NCBI RefSeq assembly: GCF_000341105.1
Contig: NZ_ANBB01000062.1
Location: 18,370-82,369, forward strand
Origin: Nocardiopsis potens DSM 45234
GTDB taxonomy: Bacteria > Actinomycetota > Actinomycetes > Streptosporangiales > Streptosporangiaceae
Direction of reading: 5' to 3'
Length of the DNA: 64,000 nt
Both the position numbers and the translations under genes were made by a program. How positions within the stretch are numbered: position 1 is the stretch's first letter; each line of letters opens with the position of its first letter. This document shows, one piece after another, positions 1 to 8,694 of this stretch. The notes under the pieces are model-generated. The model saw only the letters and a list, made by a program, of their open reading frames with translations. It searched no databases and was not told where the DNA came from.

Positions 1-71
1 AGCTCCGAACCGAGCAGCATCCTGCGGACGGTGGGCCCGGCGCCCTTCTTGATACGAGCGATGCCGCTCAT
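1..71 (-). CDS. Helix-turn-helix (XRE/DUF5753-like) regulator, N-terminal fragment cut by the window edge
   Basis: Only about 23 residues are in the window, reading from an ATG at 71 leftward. A GGGGAGG Shine-Dalgarno lies about 8 bases upstream of it. The residues GPTVRRMLLGSE resemble the opening of actinobacterial XRE-type regulators with a C-terminal DUF5753 domain, which typically start just before the first HTH helix. In actinomycetes such genes usually sit beside an RsbW-like ATPase, as here (291-884). The family call rests on a short fragment plus context. The HTH itself is outside the window. Confidence 0.5.
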   Translation of the reverse strand, partial: MSGIARIKKGAGPTVRRMLLGSE

Positions 72-290
72 GACCGCTGCCTCCCCACCCTTCGTCGGAC
101 GCTCCGGCCGACCCCTCCGTCGCGGCCGCCACCGGTGCGGTGGAACTCAGTCCTGCACCCACCCACGATAGCGCCGCCGCGGACGGCCGTTCAGGCGGCA
201 CGTCCGCGAGCAGGGGGCCCACCCCACCGTCGGCCGGGGGCCGCCCGCTCCGCTCGGACGGGACCGGGAGGCCGGTCCGCCCGGCGGCGG

Positions 291-884
291 TCAACCGAAC
301 AGAGCCCAGACGTACTTGCCGCACGGAGGCGTGAGCACCACCCCCCAGCTGCGGGAAAAGCAGTCCACGAGGTGCAGGCCGCGGCCGGTCTCCAGCATGA
401 GGTCGGGCTCGCGGGGGGCCGGGACCCGCTCGCCGGGGTCGTGCACGGCGCAGACGACCTCGCCATCGCGACGAAGCAGGCGAACCCGGATAACGTTCCC
501 ATATCCGTAGGAGAGCACGTTCACCGCGGCCCCGGACGGCAGCCCGTGCCGCAGCGCATTGGTGACGAGCTCGGAGAGGACCAGTTCGACGCCGCCGGCG
601 GCCTCGGACAGCCCCCAGTCGCCGAGGAGCTCCGAGCCGAGCCGGCGGGCCGCCGCAGGGGCGCCCTGGTCCGCGGGCAGCTCGAAGAGCACGTCCTCGA
701 TCCGGCGCACCGGTGCGCCGTCGACCGGGACCGGGGCGCGCAGCGCCGACGTCCACCAGGCCCCGCGCCCGCCCCCCGGGGTGCGGGCCGCGGGGAGTGG
801 CAGGGCCTCCCCGTCGTCGCCCGCCGCCCGGGCCCCCGCCGCCGCCCGCCCGCTCGGCGCGCCTTCGAGTGACGGTCCGCTCAC
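291..884 (-). CDS. RsbW/SpoIIAB-like ATP-binding protein (HATPase_c, anti-sigma-type)
   Basis: Probable GHKL-fold ATP-binding protein of the serine-kinase/anti-sigma-factor group, about 197 residues. An N-box (ELVLSELVTNALRHG) is followed by a G1-type box (DPGER) and then GRGLHLVD, the ATP-lid glycine motif. Family members bind ATP and often hold sigma factors or partner regulators in actinomycetes. I chose the GTG at 884 because GAGGGG lies 6 bases upstream. The frame stays open to an ATG at 1004, but that extension is basic and low-complexity and has no good ribosome site. The gene is transcribed the same way as the XRE/DUF5753-like fragment at 1-71, a common pairing. The target is unknown. 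Confidence 0.8.
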   Translation of the reverse strand: MSGPSLEGAPSGRAAAGARAAGDDGEALPLPAARTPGGGRGAWWTSALRAPVPVDGAPVRRIEDVLFELPADQGAPAAARRLGSELLGDWGLSEAAGGVELVLSELVTNALRHGLPSGAAVNVLSYGYGNVIRVRLLRRDGEVVCAVHDPGERVPAPREPDLMLETGRGLHLVDCFSRSWGVVLTPPCGKYVWALFG

Positions 885-1105
885 CGCGATCCCCTCGCAG
901 TCGTGTCGTTTCACGGCCCCTCTGTCGGGAGCCTGCCGAACACGCTCGGCACCTGCCGTCGAGGTGCTCCGCGCACGACCCATATGCACGTGCATCTTCC
1001 TCATGCACGCATCCTAGGACAGAAGCCCGCGCCATTCAGGAGATTGGCGTAGTTGCTCACATGCATTCCCGCTCGATGCAGAGAAGCGCCGCCTGAAACC
1101 GGTTC
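885..1105. promoter_or_regulatory. Upstream region of the ATPase gene with a 12-bp palindrome
   Basis: No gene is visible here. A perfect palindrome ATGCACGTGCAT occupies 984-995, and a related CATGCACG follows about 7 bases later. The pair lies roughly 100 bases upstream of the chosen GTG start, a plausible place for an operator, perhaps for the neighbouring XRE-type protein. There is no direct evidence for a binder. If translation really began at 1004, these bases would be coding. Confidence 0.3.
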
Positions 1106-1129
1106 CCACCGGGGAGAACGCCCCGGTGG
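1106..1129 (-). terminator. Hairpin terminator downstream of the GDPD gene
   Basis: A perfect 9-bp stem CCACCGGGG/CCCCGGTGG encloses the loop AGAACG. It lies 77 bases past the stop of the phosphodiesterase gene. It lacks a T-run, as most actinobacterial terminators do. Confidence 0.6.
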
Positions 1130-1205
1130 TCGCGGTGTCGCGGCCGCCCCGCCGAAGGGCTCCGGCCGGACCGCGGCGCCGAGAGCACCGCCCGGGCCGG
1201 GCCGC

Positions 1206-1967
1206 TCAGGCGGCGAGGGCGCGGTACACCGCCACCCGGTCCGGGTAGTCGGTGATGATGCCGTCGACGCCGTCCCGGACCAGCCGCCTGATCGCGCTGG
1301 GGTGGTTGGCGGTCCAGCCGAACATCCGCATCCCCTGGTCGTGCACGCGGCGCACGTAGGCGGCGGTGACCCTGAGGTGGTGCGGGTGGAGCTGCTGCAC
1401 GTAGCGCGCGACGCGGCGCAGCCCGTACCGGCTGTAGGGGCGCCCCAGCGCGGCGGTGCGCAGGCCGGGGACCTCCTCGGCGAGCACCCGCAGCACCGAC
1501 CAGTCGAAGCTCTGCAGGATGAGCCGGCCGCTCCGGCCCGCGCCGAGCCAGTACCGGTCGTCCCGGACCGCGGCGGCCAGGCGGGCGCCGGCCTCCGGGT
1601 CGCGCCGCTCCGCCTTCAGCTCCACCAGGGCGCCGATGCCGGTGGCGCGCAGCACGGCGAGCGCCTCGCCCAGGGTGGGCACCCGCTCCCCGGCGTAGTC
1701 GGGGCCGAACCAGGAGCCGGCGTCGAGCCGGCGGATCTCCTCCAGGGTGAAGTCGCGGACCCGCCAGGGGCGCCGGGCGGGGAACCGCCGGACCGCGTCG
1801 GTGGTGCGGACCAGGGTCGGGTCGTGCATGACGACGAGTTCACCGTCGGAGGTGGAGCGCACGTCGATCTCGGCCATGTCCGCACCCCGGCCCCGGGCGA
1901 GCGCCAGGGCGGCGAGGGTGTTCTCCGGCGCGTGGCCCGAGGCCCCCCGGTGCGCGACGACGATCAC
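1206..1967 (-). CDS. Glycerophosphodiester phosphodiesterase family protein
   Basis: TIM-barrel GDPD enzyme of about 253 residues, predicted to hydrolyse glycerophosphodiesters to an alcohol and glycerol-3-phosphate. The N-terminus carries the family signature HRGASGHAPENT, whose His-Arg and Glu are catalytic. EIDVR supplies the metal-binding Glu/Asp, and MHDP supplies the second catalytic His. The C-terminal WTANHPSAIRRLVRDGVDGIITDYP is also typical. I chose the GTG at 1967, which has GAAGGGG 8 bases upstream; a GTG at 1976 is too close to that site. No signal peptide is seen, so it should be cytosolic. The longer open frame upstream is GC-rich noise. Confidence 0.9.
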   Translation of the reverse strand: MIVVAHRGASGHAPENTLAALALARGRGADMAEIDVRSTSDGELVVMHDPTLVRTTDAVRRFPARRPWRVRDFTLEEIRRLDAGSWFGPDYAGERVPTLGEALAVLRATGIGALVELKAERRDPEAGARLAAAVRDDRYWLGAGRSGRLILQSFDWSVLRVLAEEVPGLRTAALGRPYSRYGLRRVARYVQQLHPHHLRVTAAYVRRVHDQGMRMFGWTANHPSAIRRLVRDGVDGIITDYPDRVAVYRALAA

Positions 1968-2295
1968 CGGTCCCACCCCTTCGCGGTTCCGGGCCGGCCG
2001 CTCCGACCGGCCCCGAAAAAACTCGTAGCGTAACGATACACCGCATTTGGCCGGATTTTCGCTACTTTCCGTATTGGCCAGCGCTCCCCACCCTCCGGGT
2101 GGTGCCAGCCCTACACCGCCGGTGGCGCCCCCACCCCCGGCGCCGGGCGGCGCGGGAAGGGCGCCATCATATCGCTGCGCACGGTGATCGAAACAGTGCG
2201 GAGGGTCCCGGATCCGGCGGGCGGCCGACGCCGGAGCGGGGGCCGCCGGGCGGCCGCGGCGGCCCGGCGTCACGCTGAGCCACCGCGCCGGGCGG
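1968..2295. other. Intergenic region upstream of the GDPD gene
   Basis: About 330 bases without a convincing gene. Bases 2010-2080 are markedly AT-richer than the surroundings and probably hold the promoter of the GDPD gene. On the minus strand TATCGT near 2035 could be a -10 element, but I see no clear -35. The rest is GC-rich, with no repeat or hairpin I can support. Confidence 0.35.
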
Positions 2296-3117
2296 TCAGG
2301 AGCGCGGGGCGGGCACCCCGTAGAAGTCGAGCGCGTTCCGGGAGAGCGCCCGCTCGGCCCGCTCGGGGCCGAGGGCATCGGTCAGCAGCTCGATGTCGGA
2401 GGGGTCGAAGGGGCGCGGCGCCCGGGTCGAGGGCAGGTCGGTGCCGAACATGAGCGCCCCGGGGTTGACCTCCGCGATGGCGCGCAGCGCGCGGGCCGGG
2501 TCGACGTCGCCGCGGCCGAAGCCGGTCGCCTTGACCCGTGCCCCGGAGCCGACCAGGTCGAGCAGGGCGGGCAGCCCCTCCGCGGACAGGCCGAGGTGGT
2601 CGACCGAGATCCGGGGCAGCGGGGCGATCACCGGCGCCAGCTCGGGCAGCCGCCGGGAGTCGAGGTAGAACTCGGCCGGCCAGCCGAGCAGGTCGGCGGC
2701 GCGCAGGCCGAGCTGGACCTGGGCGTCGATGTCCTCGGCCATGCCCCGGAACAGGTTGAACCGGAGCGCCCGCACCCCCGCCGCGTGCAGGTCGCGCAGG
2801 GCGGAGTCGGAGGTGTCCGCGGGGAGCTGGGCCACCCCCACGAACGACGGGCCCAGGTCGCGCAGGGCGGCGAGCAGGTGCGCCTGCCCGTGGCCCTGGA
2901 AGGAGGCGGCGACCACGGCCCCTCCGGTGACGCCCAGCCCTGCGGTGCGGGCCCGGTAGTCCTCGACCGTGAACGGCTCGGGCCGGAAGTCCTGGCCGCC
3001 GTCCAGGGGGAAGCGGGGGTCGATGATGTGCAGGTGGGCGTCGAACAACGCCTTGGCCTTTCGCGAGCGCGGATGCGGGGCGGCCCCCGGGAGGGCCGGC
3101 CCGCGGGCTCGGCGCAC
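2296..3117 (-). CDS. Amidohydrolase family protein (PF04909-like metal-dependent hydrolase)
   Basis: A TIM-barrel hydrolase of the amidohydrolase-2 group, which includes 2-pyrone-4,6-dicarboxylate hydrolases. FDAHLHI near the N-terminus gives the HxH metal motif. ISVDHLGLS carries the mid-barrel His, and MFGTDLPSTR carries the conserved Asp near the C-terminus, followed by the usual LSRNALDFYG ending. The substrate cannot be told. An ATG at 3117 gives 273 residues with a basic 23-residue extension. A TTG at 3048, preceded by AAAGGCCAAGG and placed right before FDAHLH, fits the family start better. The gene appears monocistronic. Confidence 0.8.
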   Translation of the reverse strand: MRRARGPALPGAAPHPRSRKAKALFDAHLHIIDPRFPLDGGQDFRPEPFTVEDYRARTAGLGVTGGAVVAASFQGHGQAHLLAALRDLGPSFVGVAQLPADTSDSALRDLHAAGVRALRFNLFRGMAEDIDAQVQLGLRAADLLGWPAEFYLDSRRLPELAPVIAPLPRISVDHLGLSAEGLPALLDLVGSGARVKATGFGRGDVDPARALRAIAEVNPGALMFGTDLPSTRAPRPFDPSDIELLTDALGPERAERALSRNALDFYGVPAPRS

Positions 3118-3251
3118 CTCCGGCCGTCGGGACCGCCGCCTCCACCGTAGCGCCCGAGGGGGCGATGCACCGAACCCGGCGGCCTCCGCCCCGCCCGGCC
3201 GGCGCCGCCCTCCCCCGCCCGGGACGGGGTTCCCGGTTTTCCCGCCCCCGA

Positions 3252-3270
3252 CATACCACCTGGTCGGTCA
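3252..3270. promoter_or_regulatory. Possible TetR-type operator upstream of the fabG-fadE operon
   Basis: The bases ACCACCTGGTCGGT sit in an AT-richer patch about 90 bases upstream of fabG. They contain an imperfect dyad (ACC T GGT core) resembling the ACCGACC/GGTCGGT half-sites of several actinobacterial TetR regulators of acyl-CoA metabolism. The symmetry is weak, and no regulator gene lies next to the operon. Confidence 0.25.
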
Positions 3271-3353
3271 CGGCGGTTAGGATCGCCCCGATGTGTCCTG
3301 GACCACTCGTCCGCCGCACGTCGCTCAGGAGCACCCACAGCAGGAGGTAACCC

Positions 3354-4115
3354 ATGGCTGAGACCCCGCGCCGCGTCGCGATCGTGACCGGCGGCGCCCG
3401 CGGCATCGGCGCCGCCACCGCCCGCCGGCTCGCCGCCGAGGGCCGCGCGGTCGGCGTCGTCGACCTCGCCGAGGCCGACGCGCAGAAGACCGCGGACGCC
3501 ATCACCGCCGAGGGCGGCGAGGCCGTCGGCATCGGCGCCGACGTCTCCGACGCCGACCAGGTCGCCGCGGCCGTCGCCGCCGTCGCCGAGCGGCTCGGCC
3601 CGCCGGTGATCCTGGTCAACAACGCCGGCGTGATCCGGGACAACCTCCTGTTCAAGATGACCGAGGAGGACTGGGACACGGTGATGAACGTGCACCTGCG
3701 CGGCTCCTTCCTGATGAGCCGGGCGGCCCAGGGGCACATGACCAAGGAGGGCTTCGGCCGCATCGTCAACCTGTCCAGCAGCTCCGCGCAGGGCAACCGC
3801 GGGCAGGCCAACTACTCCGCGGCCAAGGCCGGCCTGCAGGGCTTCACCAAGACCCTCGCCATCGAGCTGGGCAAGTTCGGGGTGACCGCCAACGCGGTGG
3901 CGCCCGGCTTCATCGAGACCGAGATGACCAAGTCCACCGCCGAGCGGGTCGGCATGGAGTTCGAGGCGTTCAAGAAGGCCGCCGCCGACTCCATCCCGGT
4001 GCGCCGCACCGGCCGCCCCGAGGACATCGCCAACACCATCGCCTTCCTCACCGGCGAGGACGCCGGCTTCGTCTCCGGCCAGGTCATCTACGTGGCCGGC
4101 GGCCCGCTGGACTAG
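3354..4115 (+). CDS. fabG: 3-oxoacyl-ACP reductase FabG-type short-chain dehydrogenase
   Basis: Classical SDR of 253 residues that probably reduces 3-oxoacyl thioesters with NADPH. The cofactor loop TGGARGIG is at residues 12-19 and NNAG at 89-92. The catalytic set is a Ser at about 142, Tyr154 and Lys158 in YSAAK. The C-terminal FVSGQVIYVAGG is typical of FabG. A strong AGGAGG lies 7 bases before the ATG. It is followed 44 bases later by two acyl-CoA dehydrogenase genes on the same strand, which points to a role in a specialised beta-oxidation or acyl-modification pathway rather than housekeeping fatty-acid synthesis. That role is inferred from context. Confidence 0.92.
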   Translation: MAETPRRVAIVTGGARGIGAATARRLAAEGRAVGVVDLAEADAQKTADAITAEGGEAVGIGADVSDADQVAAAVAAVAERLGPPVILVNNAGVIRDNLLFKMTEEDWDTVMNVHLRGSFLMSRAAQGHMTKEGFGRIVNLSSSSAQGNRGQANYSAAKAGLQGFTKTLAIELGKFGVTANAVAPGFIETEMTKSTAERVGMEFEAFKKAAADSIPVRRTGRPEDIANTIAFLTGEDAGFVSGQVIYVAGGPLD

Positions 4116-4159
4116 CCCGTCCCCCGCCCACCCCGAATCCGCGGTCTCACGGAGGTTCC

Positions 4160-5365
4160 ATGACAACGGTCACCGACGGGGCGGCGCTGGACGCCGCCGA
4201 ACTGCGGCGGCGGGTCGCCGGCTTCGTCGCCGAGCACGACCCGGCCGCCACGCCGCAGCAGGAGTTCCTGGCCGCGCGCTTCGACGCCGGCCTGGCCTGG
4301 GTGCACTTCCCGGAGGGGGCGGGCGGGCTGGGCGCCCCGCGCTCCCTGCAGCCGGTGGTGGACGAGGAGTTCGAGCGGCTCGGCGCCGCCCCGACGGGGC
4401 GCGAGGGCCTCGTCATCGGGCTGGGCATGGCCGCGCCGACCATCCTCGCCTTCGGCACCCCCGAGCAGCGCGAGCGGTTCCTCAAACCGCTCTACACCGG
4501 GGAGGAGGTCTGGTGCCAGCTGTTCAGCGAGCCGGGCGCCGGCTCCGACCTGGCCGCCCTGGGAACCCGCGCGGTGCCCGACGGCGACTCCTGGGTGGTC
4601 AACGGGCAGAAGGTGTGGACCTCGCTGGCGCACGAGGCGCGCTGGGGCATCCTGGTCACCCGGACCGACCCGGACGTGCCCAAGCACAAGGGCATGACCT
4701 ACTTCATCTGCGACATGCACGCCGAGGGCGTCGAGGTGCGCCCGCTCCGCCAGATCACCGGCGAGGCCGAGTTCAACGAGGTCTACCTGACCGACGTGCG
4801 CATCCCCGACGCGCACCGGCTGGGCGCCGCCGGCGAGGGGTGGAAGGTCGCGCAGACCACGCTGATGAACGAGCGGGTGGCGATCGGCGGGCACGCCGAC
4901 CCGCGCGAGGGCGGGCTGATCGGCGTGGTCGCCGACATCTGGCGGGACCGGCCCGAGCTGCGCACCCCCGGTTCGCACGACGCGCTGCTGCGGCTCTGGG
5001 TGGAGGCCGAGGCGGCCCGGCTCACCAAGGAGCGGCTCCGCCAGCAGCTGGCGATCGGCCAGCCCGGCCCGGAGGGGTCCGCCGCCAAGTACGCCTTCTC
5101 CCGGCTCAACCAGGAGATCTCCGGTCTGGAGGTGGAGCTCCTGGGCCAGGAGGGGCTGACCTACGACGACTGGACCTTCCGCCGCCCCGAAGGGGTGAAC
5201 TTCACCAAGCGCGGCGCGGGCTTCCACTACCTGCGCAGCAAGGGCAACTCCATCGAGGGCGGGACCACGGAGATCCTGCGCAACATCATCGCCGAGCGCA
5301 TCCTCGGGCTGCCGGGCGAGATCCGGGTGGACAAGGACGTCGCGTGGAAGGACCTGCCGAAGTGA
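4160..5365 (+). CDS. Acyl-CoA dehydrogenase, large subunit-like (FadE)
   Basis: A 401-residue flavoprotein dehydrogenase that would oxidise an acyl-CoA to a 2-enoyl-CoA. Visible family signatures are QLFSEPGAGSDLA (flavin/substrate region), VNGQKVWTSLA, EVYLTDVRIPD and, at the C-terminus, LRSKGNSIEGGTTEILRNIIAERILGLP. GGAGG precedes the ATG by 4 bases. The stop codon overlaps the GTG of the next acyl-CoA dehydrogenase. Such tandem pairs commonly form alpha2-beta2 heterotetramers in actinobacteria that act on steroid side chains or other bulky acyl-CoAs. The substrate is not readable from sequence. Confidence 0.9.
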   Translation: MTTVTDGAALDAAELRRRVAGFVAEHDPAATPQQEFLAARFDAGLAWVHFPEGAGGLGAPRSLQPVVDEEFERLGAAPTGREGLVIGLGMAAPTILAFGTPEQRERFLKPLYTGEEVWCQLFSEPGAGSDLAALGTRAVPDGDSWVVNGQKVWTSLAHEARWGILVTRTDPDVPKHKGMTYFICDMHAEGVEVRPLRQITGEAEFNEVYLTDVRIPDAHRLGAAGEGWKVAQTTLMNERVAIGGHADPREGGLIGVVADIWRDRPELRTPGSHDALLRLWVEAEAARLTKERLRQQLAIGQPGPEGSAAKYAFSRLNQEISGLEVELLGQEGLTYDDWTFRRPEGVNFTKRGAGFHYLRSKGNSIEGGTTEILRNIIAERILGLPGEIRVDKDVAWKDLPK

Positions 5366-6468
5366 GCGAAGCGGACCTGCTCTACACCGAGATCGAAGAG
5401 GAGCTGCGGGCCAGCGTGCGGGCGCTGCTCGCGGACCGGTGCCCGGCGGAGTCGGTGCTCGCCCGGGTGGAGACCGACGAGGTGGCCGACCTGGAGCTGG
5501 CCAAGGAGCTCGCCGGGCTGGGCGCGACCGGCCTGCCGGTCCCCGAGGAGCTCGGCGGCGCCGGGGCGTCCTGGCGGGAGGCCTCGGTCGTCGCCGAGGA
5601 GCTGGGCCGGGCCGCCGCCCCGGTGCCGTTCCTGGGCGGGGCGGTGCTGTCCGCCGCGGCGCTGCTGGAGGCCGGCGGAGCGGGCGGGGAGGTGCTCTCC
5701 GGGATCGCCGACGGGACGTCCATCGCGGCGCTGGCGGTCCCGCTGGGCACCCCGCCCGGCGCCGGGTACCCGTCGGCGGTGCGGGCCGAGGGCGGCCTGC
5801 TCACCGGCGCGGTCCCCGGGGTGGTCGACGCGCTCGCCGCCGACGTGCTGCTGGTGCCGGCCGCCGGCCCGGACGGCCCCGCCCTGTACCGGGTGGAGGC
5901 CGCCGACGCCGCGCGGACGGCCGTGGTCAGCCTGGACCTCACCCGGCCGCTGGCCGACCTCGCGCTGGACGGCGCGCCGGGGACCCTGCTCGCCTCCGGT
6001 GCCGACGCGGAGCGCGCGCTGCGCACCGCGCTGTCCACCGGCGCCGCCCTGCTCGCCGCCGAGCAGCTCGGCGTCGCCGAGTGGGCGCTGTCCACCACCG
6101 TCGACTACCTCAAGACCCGCACCCAGTTCGGCCGGCCGGTGGGCTCCTTCCAGGCGCTCAAGCACCGCCTGGCCGACCTGTGGGTCTCCGTCTCCCAGGC
6201 GCGCGCCGTGGTCCGGGCCGCCGCCTCCACCGCCGGCACCGGGGGCGCCGAGGCCGAGCTGAACGCCTCCCTGGCCCAGGCCTTCGTGTCCGGTGTCGCG
6301 GTGAAGGCCGCCGAGGAGGCCGTCCAGCTGCACGGCGGCATCGGCTTCACCTGGGAGCACCCGGCCCACCTCTACCTGAAGCGGGCCAAGAGCGACGCCA
6401 TCGCCCTGGGCACCGCCGACCGGCACCGCCTGGCCCTGGCCGCCCTGGTGGACCTGGCCCCGGCCTGA
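5362..6468 (+). CDS. Acyl-CoA dehydrogenase, second (partner) subunit
   Basis: A 368-residue acyl-CoA dehydrogenase homologue whose GTG start overlaps the stop of the preceding fadE (GTGA), implying translational coupling. The middle is divergent and Ala/Gly-rich, while the C-terminal domain is well conserved: TRTQFGRPVGSFQALKHRLAD, then AVQLHGGIGFTWEHPAHLYLKRAKSD. It is shorter than the first subunit and lacks an obvious SEPGAGSD flavin motif. This is the usual pattern for the smaller partner of heteromeric FadE complexes, in which the two subunits share one flavin site. It probably works only together with the 4160-5365 product. Confidence 0.88.
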   Translation: MSEADLLYTEIEEELRASVRALLADRCPAESVLARVETDEVADLELAKELAGLGATGLPVPEELGGAGASWREASVVAEELGRAAAPVPFLGGAVLSAAALLEAGGAGGEVLSGIADGTSIAALAVPLGTPPGAGYPSAVRAEGGLLTGAVPGVVDALAADVLLVPAAGPDGPALYRVEAADAARTAVVSLDLTRPLADLALDGAPGTLLASGADAERALRTALSTGAALLAAEQLGVAEWALSTTVDYLKTRTQFGRPVGSFQALKHRLADLWVSVSQARAVVRAAASTAGTGGAEAELNASLAQAFVSGVAVKAAEEAVQLHGGIGFTWEHPAHLYLKRAKSDAIALGTADRHRLALAALVDLAPA

Positions 6469-6474
6469 CCGCTC

Positions 6475-6507
6475 CGGCCGCGGCCGGTACCGGACCGGCC
6501 GCGGCCG
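6475..6507 (+). terminator. Strong hairpin terminator after the fadE pair
   Basis: A perfect 14-bp stem (6475-6488 with 6494-6507) closes a 5-base ACCGG loop. It begins 6 bases after the stop codon of the second acyl-CoA dehydrogenase. No T-run follows. It separates the operon from the methyltransferase gene. Confidence 0.75.
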
Positions 6508-6571
6508 CGCCGTCGGCCCGGGGCGGGGCAATAGGCTGGCACGGACCCGGACGTCCGACGCAGGAGAACCC

Positions 6572-7393
6572 ATGACCGACGAACCGGCGCGCCCCGGCGC
6601 CCCCGCCCCGGCCGGGATCGACACCTCCGTCTCCCATGTCGCCCGGATCTGGAACTACTGGCTCGGCGGCCGGGACAACTACCCGGTCGACCGGCAGGTC
6701 GGCGACGAGATCCTGCGGATCCTGCCCGAGGTCGCCGACCTGGCCCGCGCCTCGCGGGCGTTCCTGATCCGCGCCGTCACCCACCTGGCCCGGGAGGCGG
6801 GGGCCCGGCAGTTCCTGGACATCGGCACCGGGCTGCCCACCGCGAACAACACCCACGAGATCGCCCAGGCCGCGGCCCCCGAGTCGCGGATCGTCTACGT
6901 CGACAACGACCCGCTGGTGCTGGTGCACGCCAACGCGCTGCTCACCGGCACCGCCGAGGGCGCCACCGCCTACATCGACGCGGACCTGCGCGACCCCGCG
7001 GCGATCCTGGAGAAGGCCGCGGAGACCCTGGACATGTCCCGGCCGGTGGTGCTGCTGCTGATGGGCATCGTCGAGTTCATCACCGACGACGCCGAGGCGC
7101 AGGCGGTCGTCGAGCACCTCACCGGCGCGCTGCCCTCCGGGAGCCACGTGGTGTTCTACGACGGCACCGCGGTGGTCCACCCCGAGCGCTCCGCCGAGGT
7201 CGCCGCCGCCTGGAACGCCACCGGCAACGCCCCGCTGGTGCTGCGCTCCCCCGAGCGGATGGCCGGGTTCTTCACCGGCCTGGAGCTCCTGGAGCCCGGC
7301 CTGGTCCCGCTGAACCGCTGGCGGCCCGGCCCGGTCGAGGTCGGAGCCGACCGCGACGTGGACGCCTACTGCGCCGTCGCCCGCGTCCCCTAG
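6572..7393 (+). CDS. SAM-dependent methyltransferase (PF04672 / DUF574 family)
   Basis: A 273-residue protein of a family expanded in actinomycetes. The diagnostic N-terminus ARIWNYWLGGRDNYPVDRQVGDEI is present at about residues 24-47. FLDIGTGLPT at 81-90 is the SAM-binding loop, and VYVDNDPLVLVHANALL is the acidic loop. Family substrates are mostly unknown. AGGAG stands 6 bases upstream of the ATG. It is monocistronic and convergent with the threonine aldolase gene. Confidence 0.88.
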   Translation: MTDEPARPGAPAPAGIDTSVSHVARIWNYWLGGRDNYPVDRQVGDEILRILPEVADLARASRAFLIRAVTHLAREAGARQFLDIGTGLPTANNTHEIAQAAAPESRIVYVDNDPLVLVHANALLTGTAEGATAYIDADLRDPAAILEKAAETLDMSRPVVLLLMGIVEFITDDAEAQAVVEHLTGALPSGSHVVFYDGTAVVHPERSAEVAAAWNATGNAPLVLRSPERMAGFFTGLELLEPGLVPLNRWRPGPVEVGADRDVDAYCAVARVP

Positions 7394-7450
7394 GCCTCCG
7401 GCGGGGAAAGGTCCTCCGCGGCGTCGCGGCCACCGCCCGGGGGGCGGGCC

Positions 7451-8473
<1,023 letters not shown>

Positions 8474-8619
8474 GGAGTGCTCCCGTCGTTCCGCGGCCCG
8501 GCGCCCGCGCCCGGGCGCCCCTCCTGAAGATGCGCCCCCACCCTATTGGCGGCGGGGGCCGGGCCCGCGAGGCGGGGCGGCCGGAACGGGCGCCGCGAAC
8601 CGCCGCCCGCCCGCTCCCC

Positions 8620-8683
8620 CGATGATCTTGACGTTGCGGGGGTATCAGAGCGCTCTGATACCCCCGCAACGTCAAGATCATCG
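8620..8683. repeat. 64-bp perfect palindrome with no loop
   Basis: Two 32-base arms meet between 8651 and 8652 with no mismatch and no spacer. The centre reads CAGAGCGCTCTG and the outer ends GATGATCTTGACG / CGTCAAGATCATC. It starts 11 bases past the stop of the EcfT gene at 8695, so it may terminate the biotin-transporter operon. At AT content near 48% it differs strongly from its surroundings, which are near 75% GC. Long zero-loop palindromes are normally unstable in bacteria. A dispersed palindromic element or a protein target site are alternatives. Confidence 0.9.
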
Positions 8684-8694
8684 CCCTGGGGCGA

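Noticed and set aside
4513..5361. Upstream extension of the second acyl-CoA dehydrogenase frame
   Set aside because: It overlaps the first fadE in another frame with Arg/Gly-rich noise; the GTGA overlap at 5362 is the natural start.
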